Source: UBA7803 sp034522075
GTDB taxonomy: Bacteria; Pseudomonadota; Gammaproteobacteria; Pseudomonadales; Azotimanducaceae
Assembly (NCBI GenBank): GCA_034522075.1
Contig: JAXHLO010000035.1
Span: 62,001 to 126,000 of the forward strand
DNA length: 64,000 nt
Reading direction: 5' to 3'
Position numbers and translations under genes: made by a program. How positions within the stretch are numbered: the stretch's first letter is position 1; every line of letters begins with the position of its first letter. Under the pieces are notes generated by a model. That model saw only the letters and a program-made list of their open reading frames with translations, had not been told where the DNA came from and ran no database searches. Positions 34,181 to 42,571 of the stretch are shown here, piece after piece.

Positions 34181-35356
34181 TCAGCCCCGGCCCAGCCGCC
34201 AGATGCCGGCCAGGTTGTTGCGCTGCATGTCCGACGACCCGCCGACGATGGGCATGCCCAGCAGATCGCGCACGTGACGTTCCATGTCGTAGCCGTCGGA
34301 GAGCGCGTAGGCACCCATGACCTGCTGGCACGCCAGGGCGATGTCGACCCCGGTGTCGGCGCAGAACAGCTTGGCCATGCTCGTTTCAGCCGCGCAATCG
34401 CGCCCCTGGTCTGCCAGCCAGGCGGCGTGGTAGAGCATGTGCCGGCAGGCCTGCAGGCGCGTACGGGCGGTGACCAGCTTGTGGCGGATGGCCTGATGGG
34501 CGGCAATGGGCTTGCCGAACTGCACCCGCTCCTCGGCGTAAGTCCAGGCTTCTTCCAGAGCAGCCTGGGCAATGCCGAACGTGGCGGCCGCGACTTCGAT
34601 CTTTTCCACATCCAGCGCACGGCCGGCCAGCATGCGCCAGCCCTGATTCCACATGGCCTCGCCGCCGACGATGGCATCGAGGGGCAACTCCACGTCGTCG
34701 AAATAGACGTCGGACGAGAGGGTATAGCGCAGGTTGACATGCTCCAGCGGCTGCAGGGACAGCCCCGGCGCATCGGTGGGCACGAGCAGAAACGACAGAT
34801 TGCGATAACGCTCGTCCGCCGGCCCTGAACGCACCAGGCAGTAGATGTAGTCGGCGAAGTCGGCCCCCGTGCACCAGCGCTTGCTGCCGTTCACCACCAC
34901 CTTGTCGCCGCGGCGCTCGGCGCGGGTCTCGACGCTGGCCAGGTCACCGCCCACATTGGGCTCCGACAATCCGTAAGCAAAAGTGATCTCGCCCCGGGCC
35001 AGACGCGGCAGCAGTTCGCGCTTCTGCGCTTCGGAGCCGTTCTCCGAGAGATTCATGCCGCCGTAGAACGCCGTGTGGATAAAGGGTCCGGCCAGGAAGA
35101 CTCCGGCTCGCGCCAGTTCCTCGATGACGGCCACAGCGGCGACGATATCCTGACCGGCGCCGCCGTACGCCTCGTCGATGGTCAGACCCATGAGCCCCAT
35201 GTCGGCCAGTTGCCGGTAGAGATCGCGCGGAAAGGTGTGCTGCCGATCCCACTGCCGGCGTTTTTCCCGGGGCGCATGCTCCTCGACGAAGCGGCGCAGT
35301 TGACGGCGCAGTTCGGTGATGTGGTCCGGTTCGTCGGCGAACGTCTGGTGGCTCAT
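34181..35356 (-). CDS. Acyl-CoA dehydrogenase
   Basis: A 391-residue flavoprotein: N-terminal helix domain (FADEPDHITELRRQLRRFVE), middle beta domain with the FAD/substrate segment ITFAYGLSEPNVGGDLASVE and GSKRWCTGADFADY, and C-terminal helices RVQFGKPIAAHQAIRHKLVT. The usual catalytic Glu position lies in the ending (MQRNNLAGIWRLGRG), with no clear Glu, so activity on a nonstandard substrate is possible. It is the last gene of a four-gene unit (nitroreductase, group D monooxygenase, crotonase, ACAD), 4 bp after the crotonase gene. Starts at ATG 35356. Confidence 0.9.
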   Translation of the reverse strand: MSHQTFADEPDHITELRRQLRRFVEEHAPREKRRQWDRQHTFPRDLYRQLADMGLMGLTIDEAYGGAGQDIVAAVAVIEELARAGVFLAGPFIHTAFYGGMNLSENGSEAQKRELLPRLARGEITFAYGLSEPNVGGDLASVETRAERRGDKVVVNGSKRWCTGADFADYIYCLVRSGPADERYRNLSFLLVPTDAPGLSLQPLEHVNLRYTLSSDVYFDDVELPLDAIVGGEAMWNQGWRMLAGRALDVEKIEVAAATFGIAQAALEEAWTYAEERVQFGKPIAAHQAIRHKLVTARTRLQACRHMLYHAAWLADQGRDCAAETSMAKLFCADTGVDIALACQQVMGAYALSDGYDMERHVRDLLGMPIVGGSSDMQRNNLAGIWRLGRG

Positions 35357-35360
35357 GGTG

Positions 35361-36152
35361 CTACTCGCCGGTCAGGTCGGGTTTGCGCTTGTCGATAAAA
35401 GCTGCCACGGCTTCCTTGCGGTCTTCGGTCATGTTGCTGAGGATCTCGTAGGCTACGGCCGGGTCGGACAGACGGGCGGCCAGCTCGCGCAGCGGAATAT
35501 TGGCCACCGTTTTGGTCCAGCGCACGGCCCAGCGCGGGTTGCCGAGAATCTTTTCCACCAGTTCGTCCACCCTGGCATCGAGCTCATCGGCCGGTACCGC
35601 GTAATTGATCAGCCCCATGCGCGCGGCTTCGGCGGCAGGCAGCAGATCACCGGTCATGAGAAGTTCCTTGGCCCGGGCAAAACCGATGAGCTGGGGCCAG
35701 ATGATGGCGCCGCCGTCGCCGGCCACCAGCCCGACTTTGATGTGCGGGTCGCCGATCATGGCCGTATCCGCCGCGACGATGACGTCGCTCATCAGTGCGA
35801 TGGTGGCACCGAGGCCGGCGGCCGCGCCATTGAGGCGGCACACCAGAGGCTTTTCCAGCTCCAGCAGCGAGCTGACGATGCGTTTCGCCTCCGGGGCGAT
35901 GGCCCGGAAATGGCGCGGGTCTTCGATCTGACGTTTGAACCAGTCGGTGTCGCCGCCGGCACAGAAAGCCCGGCCCTCACCGGTGAGAATCACCAGGTCG
36001 CTGTCGTCGTCGTCCTGGGCATCGAGAAACACCCGGGCCAGTTCCTTGTGCATCTGGCCGTCCACGGCATTGACCTTGCCGTTGGCCAGCGCCAGGGTGA
36101 GCACGCGCCCGCGGCGGGTGGCGCGAATTCGCTGATAACCGCTGAAATCCAT
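35361..36152 (-). CDS. Enoyl-CoA hydratase/isomerase (crotonase) family protein
   Basis: A 263-residue crotonase: VLTLALANGKVNAVDGQMHK, oxyanion segment GRAFCAGGDTDWFK, RLNGAAAGLGATIALMSDVI, and MIGDPHIKVGLVAGDGGAII then RAKELLMTGDLLPAAEA. Where enoyl-CoA hydratases read PE before the turn, this one reads DPH, so the first catalytic Glu is missing and the reaction may be isomerisation, decarboxylation or ring cleavage instead. ATG 36152 is preferred over the GTG six bases upstream by spacing from GGGAG. Tightly packed between the group D monooxygenase (20 bp) and the acyl-CoA dehydrogenase (4 bp). Confidence 0.88.
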   Translation of the reverse strand: MDFSGYQRIRATRRGRVLTLALANGKVNAVDGQMHKELARVFLDAQDDDDSDLVILTGEGRAFCAGGDTDWFKRQIEDPRHFRAIAPEAKRIVSSLLELEKPLVCRLNGAAAGLGATIALMSDVIVAADTAMIGDPHIKVGLVAGDGGAIIWPQLIGFARAKELLMTGDLLPAAEAARMGLINYAVPADELDARVDELVEKILGNPRWAVRWTKTVANIPLRELAARLSDPAVAYEILSNMTEDRKEAVAAFIDKRKPDLTGE

Positions 36153-36172
36153 GGTCACTCTCCCGTTTGCCG

Positions 36173-37360
36173 TTACAGATCCGAGGCGGAGAACGGTACG
36201 TCCGTCAGGCGCAGGGCGCCAGCCAGGCGCACCGGGGCACGACTGATCATGCGGTGGCCCGTGGCGGTGTGAACATCACGGAAGTGGCGCTGCAGGGGGC
36301 TGCTCGCCAGGACGGATGTGCCGCCGCCGGCGTCGTAGACGATATCCACCGCATCGCAGCACCACTGCGCCGCCTGACTGGCGGCCAGCCGCAACTGCCG
36401 GCGGTCTTCCAGCGTAGCGTCGCCGCCGCCGGCCACCCGCTCATACACCTCGCCCACCACGTGGTACAGGTATCTTCGGGCGCCCTCGACAAGCGCCTCG
36501 GCACGCCCCAGATCGAGCTGCACCAGGGCGGATTCGTTGATCGTCGTCCGCCCCCAGGCGGGGATCTTGCGTTTTGCCAGTTCGGTGAAATCATCCAGCG
36601 CGCGGCGGGCGATGCCCAACGGTACGGCCGCAACGGCTGCGGCAAACAAGCCGAAGAACGGTACGTGATAAAGAGCCCCGGGTTCATGGGAGTGCGTCTC
36701 GCCGAGGACGATCCAGCGGCCGTCCGGCACCAGTGCCCCCTCCACCTCGAAATCACCGCTGCCGGTGCCGCGCAGGCCGGATGCATCCCAGTTGCCGTGC
36801 AGCCGGACCTGATCGGCTTCGAAGCACACCACATGAACCCGGGGCTGACCGTCGTCGTTCTTCGCCACGCCGTCATCGGTTTCCACCAGCACGCCGCCGA
36901 AGATCCAGTCGCAGTGGGCGGTCCCCGAGCCCCACGCCCACCTTCCGGTAACCTGCAGTCCGCCGTCTACGCGCCGCGCTTTGCCCGTAGGCGCTGTGGC
37001 CCCGGCCACGATGGGGCTCGGTGCAGTGCCGCCGAAGATGTGCGCCGCCCACTCCGGCGGCAATGAAGCCGCCGTCACGGCCGTGGTGCCGAAGATCATG
37101 GTCAGCCAGCCGGCGGCGCTGTCGGCATAGCTCACCGACTCGATGAGCCGCAGCACCTCCACGGCGGTACGCTCGCGGCCTCCATAGCGGCGCGGTACAC
37201 AGGCGTCGAACAATCCCCCCTGCTGCATGCGGCGCACCAGATCAGCAGGCACCTGCCGGGCCTGCTCGATCTCCGCTGAGCGTTCCGTCAGCTCCGGCGC
37301 CAGGCGTTGCGCCGCGGCCAGTTCCAGACCGTCAAATGCGCCTTCAGGCGCCGCCGTCAT
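36173..37360 (-). CDS. Group D flavin monooxygenase / acyl-CoA dehydrogenase-like (HsaA/DszC type)
   Basis: A 395-residue protein with the acyl-CoA dehydrogenase fold but the features of two-component monooxygenases: LVRRMQQGGLFDACVPRRYG GRERTAVEVLRLIESVSYAD-like start, SAAGWLTMIFGTTAV, GTGSGDFEVEGALVP, and C-terminal helices ending GHRMISRAPVRLAGALRLTD. Relatives hydroxylate phenols, steroid rings or sulfur heterocycles using reduced flavin made by a partner. The preceding gene, overlapping by 17 bp, encodes a nitroreductase-type flavoenzyme that could supply it. ATG 37360 is chosen because of that overlap and the family start. Confidence 0.85.
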   Translation of the reverse strand: MTAAPEGAFDGLELAAAQRLAPELTERSAEIEQARQVPADLVRRMQQGGLFDACVPRRYGGRERTAVEVLRLIESVSYADSAAGWLTMIFGTTAVTAASLPPEWAAHIFGGTAPSPIVAGATAPTGKARRVDGGLQVTGRWAWGSGTAHCDWIFGGVLVETDDGVAKNDDGQPRVHVVCFEADQVRLHGNWDASGLRGTGSGDFEVEGALVPDGRWIVLGETHSHEPGALYHVPFFGLFAAAVAAVPLGIARRALDDFTELAKRKIPAWGRTTINESALVQLDLGRAEALVEGARRYLYHVVGEVYERVAGGGDATLEDRRQLRLAASQAAQWCCDAVDIVYDAGGGTSVLASSPLQRHFRDVHTATGHRMISRAPVRLAGALRLTDVPFSASDL

Positions 37361-38027
37361 CGCTGCCTCCGGACACCGGCTCGCCCCAGCGATCGGCGAA
37401 AAACAGCTGCGGAACATCCCGCCGGTCGATGGGCCCATAACCGCCGCCCACGGGATAACCCATGGGCACGGCCGCGGCCGTGTACCAATCCGCGGGAATG
37501 TCGAGCAGTTGCTTGACCGTCTCTTCGTCCTGGCAGAGCAGCGTCGTCAGCACCGCTCCCACACCTTCGGCACGGCAGGCCAGCAGCAGATTCTGTACGG
37601 CCGGATACACCGACCCGCCGCCCACCACGGAAACGCGATCGAGCCGTGCATCGGTGATGGCCATGCGGTCCGGATTGAAGCAGGCCACGGCAACCACCGG
37701 ACATTCGGCGAAATGTCCGGCCAGATAGTCTCCGGCGGCAATCGTCCGCTCTTCCTTGCGCCGTACGGCTTCCTCAGCGTCAGCAATACGCTGCTGGTAG
37801 AGCTCGGCGAACCGTGCCCAGCGCCTGGCATAGAGTTCGCCGAGCCGGGCTTTGCGCTCCGGGTCGCTGACCATGACCATCCGCCAGGGCTGCTGATTGC
37901 CGCCGCTGGGCGCCCATGCCGCCGCCTGCATGATGCGCTCCAGCACAGCGTCGGGAATGGCATCGGGCTTCAGGCGGCGGATCGCCCGCTGGGTACTCAT
38001 GAGTTCATAGAGAGATTGTGCTGACAC
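37344..38027 (-). CDS. Nitroreductase-family protein
   Basis: A 227-residue FMN-binding protein: MSTQRAIRRLKPDAIPDAVL near the start (the RRS/RAIR FMN-phosphate motif), AAWAPSGGNQQPWRMVMVSD, then AGHFAECPVVAVACFNPDRM and SVYPAVQNLLLACRAEGVGA, ending near GYPVGGGYGPIDRRD. GTG 38027 has AGGAG eight bases upstream. The family reduces nitro groups, quinones, flavins or double bonds, or fragments flavin (BluB-like). As first gene of the nitroreductase-monooxygenase-crotonase-dehydrogenase unit, a role in reducing the substrate or feeding FMNH2 to the monooxygenase is plausible. Confidence 0.88.
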   Translation of the reverse strand: MSAQSLYELMSTQRAIRRLKPDAIPDAVLERIMQAAAWAPSGGNQQPWRMVMVSDPERKARLGELYARRWARFAELYQQRIADAEEAVRRKEERTIAAGDYLAGHFAECPVVAVACFNPDRMAITDARLDRVSVVGGGSVYPAVQNLLLACRAEGVGAVLTTLLCQDEETVKQLLDIPADWYTAAAVPMGYPVGGGYGPIDRRDVPQLFFADRWGEPVSGGSDDGGA

Positions 38028-38093
38028 GCCTGACTCCTGCCGTTTTCTCCATGATCGCTATTCCGTCCTATTTTGCAAGTGACTCCGCCGGAG

Positions 38094-39008
38094 TCAGGCA
38101 AGCTCCACTTCATTCGGACGCAGACGCTCCCCGCAGTGAGCACAGGCCATGGCGGCGTGGAGGGTTTTTCCACAGGAGCGATGATGAAGAGTCAGGGGCT
38201 GGCGAATGTCCGGCTCGAGCCAGCGCTCGGCCCACTGGGACAGCACGACGACGAACGCGAACAGGTCCATGCCCTTTTCAGTCAACCGGTACTCGTAACG
38301 TTCCGGGCGCTGACTGTAGCGGGCGCGGGCGAGCACGCCGGCGTCGGTGAGCAGGCGCAGCCGGTCAGCAAGAATGTTGGTGGCTATGTTGAGGCGCTGC
38401 TGCAGTTCGTCGTAACGCCGCTGCCCCAGCAGGACGGCCGAAAAGACCAGCGCCGTCCAACGATCGCCGACTATGTCCACCACATGGAAGAATGACGTAT
38501 CTACTCCGCTGCCCGGACGGCTGGGCTTGGAGCGCCTTTGCGGGCGGGCCGGCGGGCTGATGGAGCGCGGCACGCCGGACTTCAGATCGCAATCCCAGGC
38601 CGTGACCGTCGTCGCGCAACTTTCACAGCGCAATTCCGGCAACTCGATGCTGCCGCACAGAGTGTGCCGCAGGCGCGGCGGAATCGGCTCACCGGAACTC
38701 CAGCGAATCTCCCAGCGCCAGGCGGCCACGGCGGCCGGATAGAGGTCGAGCCCTTTGCCCGTGAGCCGGTATTCATAGCGCCGCGGCAATGACTGATAGG
38801 GGTTCCGGTAGAGGACGCCTTCTTCGACCATGGAACGCAGACGCGACGTCAGCGTGGAACGTGGTGCACCGATGCGCCGCTGCAGATGATCGAACCGGGT
38901 GATGCCCTGAAAGGCCTCGCGCAGGATCAGCAGTATCCAGCGGTCGCCCACCACATCCAGCGCCGTGGCAAACGGGTGCCCGGAAAGATCCTCGATGGCG
39001 GCATGCAT
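38094..39008 (-). CDS. Duplicated HxlR-type transcriptional regulator with CxxC segments
   Basis: The protein contains two complete HxlR winged-helix domains: ALDVVGDRWILLILREAFQG (about 15-100) and VVDIVGDRWTALVFSAVLLG (about 175-260), each with its RYEYRLTEKGMDLF-type wing. Each half is followed by a small Cys segment (CESC; CAHC with a preceding Cys), suggesting metal-binding ribbons. HxlR proteins usually have one ~110-residue domain and dimerise, so this is an internal dimer. Start is uncertain: TTG 39059, GTG 39044 and ATG 39008 are open; a TATAAT at 39051-39056 argues for a start downstream of it. It is upstream of the monooxygenase unit and divergent from an LLM gene. Confidence 0.85.
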   Translation of the reverse strand: MHAAIEDLSGHPFATALDVVGDRWILLILREAFQGITRFDHLQRRIGAPRSTLTSRLRSMVEEGVLYRNPYQSLPRRYEYRLTGKGLDLYPAAVAAWRWEIRWSSGEPIPPRLRHTLCGSIELPELRCESCATTVTAWDCDLKSGVPRSISPPARPQRRSKPSRPGSGVDTSFFHVVDIVGDRWTALVFSAVLLGQRRYDELQQRLNIATNILADRLRLLTDAGVLARARYSQRPERYEYRLTEKGMDLFAFVVVLSQWAERWLEPDIRQPLTLHHRSCGKTLHAAMACAHCGERLRPNEVELA

Positions 39009-39050
39009 GCCGGCGGGAGCCGTTTCTGGCGGGGGCGTATTCACAGGGCG

Positions 39051-39056
39051 ATTATA
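39051..39056 (-). promoter_or_regulatory. Consensus -10 box (TATAAT) for HxlR gene
   Basis: Perfect TATAAT on the minus strand, within the same GGTTGTATAAT string seen at 18880-18890. It makes the TTG at 39059 unlikely as start codon. Confidence 0.45.
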
Positions 39057-39144
39057 CAACCTGACTGTCTCGCCTGCGGATAACTTGTTTTACGAGACTA
39101 TCGACCCTAACATCCGTCCAACAGCAGTAAAGCAGGATCTCAGC

Positions 39145-40029
39145 ATGGACATCGGCCTGGTCGGGCGCTTCGGCGACAGCTCCTCGCGGGACTTCGGCTA
39201 CGTACGCAGCCTGGCCCAGGGTTGCGAAGGTGCCGGTTTCTCCTCCCTGTGGGCGCCCGAGCATGTGGTGTTCTTTACCCGCTACGAATCAGACTATCCC
39301 TATTCTCCCGACGGCTCACCGCCGTGGTCGGGTGACACCGGTATCTACGACCCGCTGTTCGTCTGCGCGGCAGCCGCTGAGGCGACCCACGACCTGCGCG
39401 TCGGCAGCGCTGTGCTGATCCTGCCGCAACGCCCGGCTCTGCTCACCGCCAAGGAAGCCCTGACCCTGGATCACCTGAGCCGGGGCCGTTTCCGCCTGGG
39501 CGTCGGAGCCGGCTGGGCTGCAGAGGAGTATGCAGCCCTGGGCGTGCCTTTCGCACAGCGCGGCCGGCGTTTCGATGAGTACTTACAGGCCATTCGTGCC
39601 GCCTGGACCATGGACCACGCCAGCTTCCACGGCGAGTTCGTCGATTTCGACGACGTGGTGCTGCTGCCCAAGCCTCACACACCGGGCGGCCCGCCCGTTC
39701 TGATCGGCGGCGAATCCCGGGCCGCCATGCGCCGGGCAGCCCGACTGGGCGACGGCTGGTACGGCTGGTGGGCAAGCGGCGAGTTGGAACCGCACCTGGC
39801 CACGCTGCATGCCGAACTCGACGCAGCCGGGCGCCGCGAGGACAACGACTTTCATCTGCAACTGGGTCTGCCGTTCAAATCCGGTGATACCCCGGACAGC
39901 GTCATCGCCAGGGTCGACGAGGCCCGGCGCTGCGGCGTCGCCGAACTGGTGCTGGGTGTGCCCATCAGTGCCCGGAATCTGGACCGCGATCTCGCCACCT
40001 GGGCGGACGCGCTGGGCCTGAAGAACTAG
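39145..40029 (+). CDS. LLM-class flavin/F420-dependent oxidoreductase, second copy
   Basis: A 294-residue luciferase-like protein: MDIGLVGRFGDSSSRDFGYV, SSLWAPEHVVFFTRYESDYP, AVLILPQRPALLTAKEALTL, the cofactor loop GRFRLGVGAGWAAEEYAALG, and PVLIGGESRAAMRRAARLGD. It resembles the TIGR03619-type F420-dependent group found next to steroid, aromatic and terpenoid catabolic genes. ATG 39145 follows AGGA. It is divergent from the HxlR regulator and overlaps the convergent hybrid-kinase gene by 4 bp. Substrate unknown. Confidence 0.88.
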   Translation: MDIGLVGRFGDSSSRDFGYVRSLAQGCEGAGFSSLWAPEHVVFFTRYESDYPYSPDGSPPWSGDTGIYDPLFVCAAAAEATHDLRVGSAVLILPQRPALLTAKEALTLDHLSRGRFRLGVGAGWAAEEYAALGVPFAQRGRRFDEYLQAIRAAWTMDHASFHGEFVDFDDVVLLPKPHTPGGPPVLIGGESRAAMRRAARLGDGWYGWWASGELEPHLATLHAELDAAGRREDNDFHLQLGLPFKSGDTPDSVIARVDEARRCGVAELVLGVPISARNLDRDLATWADALGLKN

Positions 40030-42479
40030 CGTCCCCCGCCCATCGCTTCACCGTTGCCGCCGAGGCGCGCTGACACCGTGCGCAGACGTTTTTCCAGATC
40101 ATCCAGGCGCACCGGCTTGGCGATGAAATCGTCCATGCCGGCATCGAAGCAGGCTGCCCGATCGGCAGCCATGGCGCTGGCCGTCATGGCTGTTATATAA
40201 GGCGCCTCACCACACATGGCGCGAATTTCCCGGGTGGCCTGCAAGCCGTCTTTGCCGGGCATCTGCATATCCATGAGCACGAGCTGATAGGCTGTGCCGC
40301 ACATGGCTTCGACCGCTGCCTGGCCGTCTTCGACGATCTCGGCGACCACTCCCAGGCTTTCCAGCATCTGCCGCACCACCTGCTGGTTTACCGGATTGTC
40401 CTCCGCCACCAGTACCGAGATGCCATGCAGGGCCGGACGGTTGTCGGCGCTGCGGACCTCCGCCGCCGCGGGCTCCTGATGTAAACCGAGCACCTCGTCC
40501 ACGGTTTCCAGGAAGACGCTCGGCCGTACCGGTTTCCTGACGACGGCCACCCGCTCGGCGTCACAACTTTCCCGGGATTCCAGCGGCGCCAGCAGTACGA
40601 CAGGCGGCCGCTCCGAACCGGCCGCTGCCAGTGCCGCCAGCAGATCGACACCGTCCAGCCCGTCGTGGTGCAGGTCGGCGACGATCAACTGCCACAGCCC
40701 GGGCTGATAGGCTTCCAGCAGGCGCTGCGGATTGGCATACACGGTCACTTCCATACCCGACGCACGCAGAATGGCGCTCAAGGTCTCGCCGCTGACCAGT
40801 GGTGCCTGCACGACGGCCGCGCGGCAACCGTGCAGACGCTGGCCGGCGGTATCGGCGCGAGCCGGCGCGGTCTCGGCGACGATGTAGAAGTTGAACACGG
40901 ATCCGGCGCCCGGCTCACTGGACAGGGAAATCTCTCCGCCCATGAGCTGAACCAGGCTGCGGGAGATAGACAACCCCAGTCCGGTGCCGCCGTAGCGGCG
41001 CGTGGTCGAGGCATCAGCCTGCACGAACGGCTCGAACAGATGCTCTGCCGCCTCCCGTTCGATGCCGATACCCGTATCCGCCACCTGAATATGCAGTTCG
41101 CTGTGGGCGTCGTCGCGCGGTACGACGTCGACGCCTACCACGACCTCGCCGGCGGGGGTGAATTTCACCGCATTGGACAGCAGGTTCACCAGCACCTGAC
41201 GCAACCGCTGTGCATCGCCGACGAAGAACCGATGCTGGCCGGGCAGCATGCGCAGCACGAGCTCCAGGCCCGCCGAAGACGCCTGCGGGGCCACCACGTG
41301 CAATGCTTCCATCACCACTTCTTCCAGATCGAAGCGCTGGTGCTCGAGCCGCACCTGATGGGCCTCGATTTTGGAGAAATCCAGAATCTCGTTGATGATC
41401 GTGAGCAATGACTCGCCACTGCTGCGCACGATGTCCACATAGCGCCGCTGCTCTTCATCCAGGCGGGTTTTGAGCAGCAGCGACGTCATGCCGATGACAC
41501 CGTTCATGGGCGTACGGATTTCATGGCTCATGTTCGCCAGAAACTGGCTGCGCGCCTGAGCTGCCGCCTCGGCTGCCTCTTTGGCCGATTCCAGTGCGGC
41601 TTCACGGGCCATGTGCTCGGTCATATCCGTGACTCGCGCGATCATCAGATGCTGGTGGGGATGGGCCAGACGGCGCAGGGCCAGATTGCCCCAGAACCGT
41701 CGTCCGGATGCTGTGGTGAACTCGCAGATCTCTCCCCAACCGGGGTCTTCCTGAGAGCGATTGAGCAGATCCGGCAGATCCTCCACGGAATGATCGGCCA
41801 GAAAGGCGCCGCGAACCTCACGGGCAATGTGATCCAGGTCATCGGTCTCGAACAACTGCACGGCCCGTCGATTGGCGCCCGTCACCTGGCCGCTGCGCGG
41901 GTGACCGTATACCAGGGCATCCGACGATTGATCGAACATGGCCGACATCATGGATTCGGTGGTGCGGCGCCGCTCCCGGGAGGTGATCTGCATGCACAGC
42001 AGCACGCCGACGAACAGGGTATACAGAACCGTATTGACCGCAGCATCCAGCGGCGCGATGACCGGTTCAGCCACCGCATACACGGTGGCAATATGCGCCA
42101 GGGCCGCCAGGGTGAGATAGGTGATCACCAGGGTCACTCGATGCAGCACCATGCCGCAGATCAGCACGCCGACGAAGCTGGCAATCAGACTCGTTGCCGC
42201 CACCTGGGTCGTATAGAGCATGGTGCACAGATAGCCGACTATGACGGTGTTGACGAGCACCGCGCCCCAGCCGGCATGGCGACGCACCCACCCCGAAAGA
42301 AAGGTCAGCACGAACAGGCCGGCCATGGCCGCCACTGCGATGTAGCGCGCGACCGCCACGGCGCCGGCATCGCTGGGATTGGCAACGCCTGCGAGCAGCA
42401 ACGCCACAGCGCCCAGCCCCGACAGCAGGCGGTAGGTGATGAGCGGGTCTACGGCAGGGAGTTTCAAGCGCCACTGCAT
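40026..42479 (-). CDS. Membrane hybrid histidine kinase with two receiver domains
   Basis: An 817-residue protein: six hydrophobic helices (about 15-165), a PAS-like domain (about 175-300, MFDQSSDALVYGHPRSGQVT), HisKA with FLANMSHEIRTPMNGVIGMT, HATPase_c (NLLSNAVKFT, VADTGIGIE, GTGLGLSISR) and two receivers. The first receiver (about 565-680) lacks the usual acidic pair (VVQAPL), so it may not be phosphorylated; the second (about 690-805) is complete (LVAEDNPVN, LVLMDMQMPGKDG, AKPV). There is no Hpt domain. The sensor is a membrane-embedded module of unknown ligand. No cognate regulator gene adjoins, so it should feed an unlinked phosphotransfer partner. Confidence 0.9.
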   Translation of the reverse strand: MQWRLKLPAVDPLITYRLLSGLGAVALLLAGVANPSDAGAVAVARYIAVAAMAGLFVLTFLSGWVRRHAGWGAVLVNTVIVGYLCTMLYTTQVAATSLIASFVGVLICGMVLHRVTLVITYLTLAALAHIATVYAVAEPVIAPLDAAVNTVLYTLFVGVLLCMQITSRERRRTTESMMSAMFDQSSDALVYGHPRSGQVTGANRRAVQLFETDDLDHIAREVRGAFLADHSVEDLPDLLNRSQEDPGWGEICEFTTASGRRFWGNLALRRLAHPHQHLMIARVTDMTEHMAREAALESAKEAAEAAAQARSQFLANMSHEIRTPMNGVIGMTSLLLKTRLDEEQRRYVDIVRSSGESLLTIINEILDFSKIEAHQVRLEHQRFDLEEVVMEALHVVAPQASSAGLELVLRMLPGQHRFFVGDAQRLRQVLVNLLSNAVKFTPAGEVVVGVDVVPRDDAHSELHIQVADTGIGIEREAAEHLFEPFVQADASTTRRYGGTGLGLSISRSLVQLMGGEISLSSEPGAGSVFNFYIVAETAPARADTAGQRLHGCRAAVVQAPLVSGETLSAILRASGMEVTVYANPQRLLEAYQPGLWQLIVADLHHDGLDGVDLLAALAAAGSERPPVVLLAPLESRESCDAERVAVVRKPVRPSVFLETVDEVLGLHQEPAAAEVRSADNRPALHGISVLVAEDNPVNQQVVRQMLESLGVVAEIVEDGQAAVEAMCGTAYQLVLMDMQMPGKDGLQATREIRAMCGEAPYITAMTASAMAADRAACFDAGMDDFIAKPVRLDDLEKRLRTVSARLGGNGEAMGGGR

Positions 42480-42571
42480 GAGTTATGGGTTCCGGGCCGC
42501 GTCCCCCAAGTGTAAGGCATGATGGCAGTCAACGCCTTCTCCGGGACACCGGACCGTGGCACAGTAGCGCG

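Noticed and set aside
38080..38096. Perfect 7-bp hairpin TGACTCC/GGAGTCA at the end of the HxlR gene as a terminator
   Set aside because: It overlaps the stop codon and has no T-run after it in either direction.
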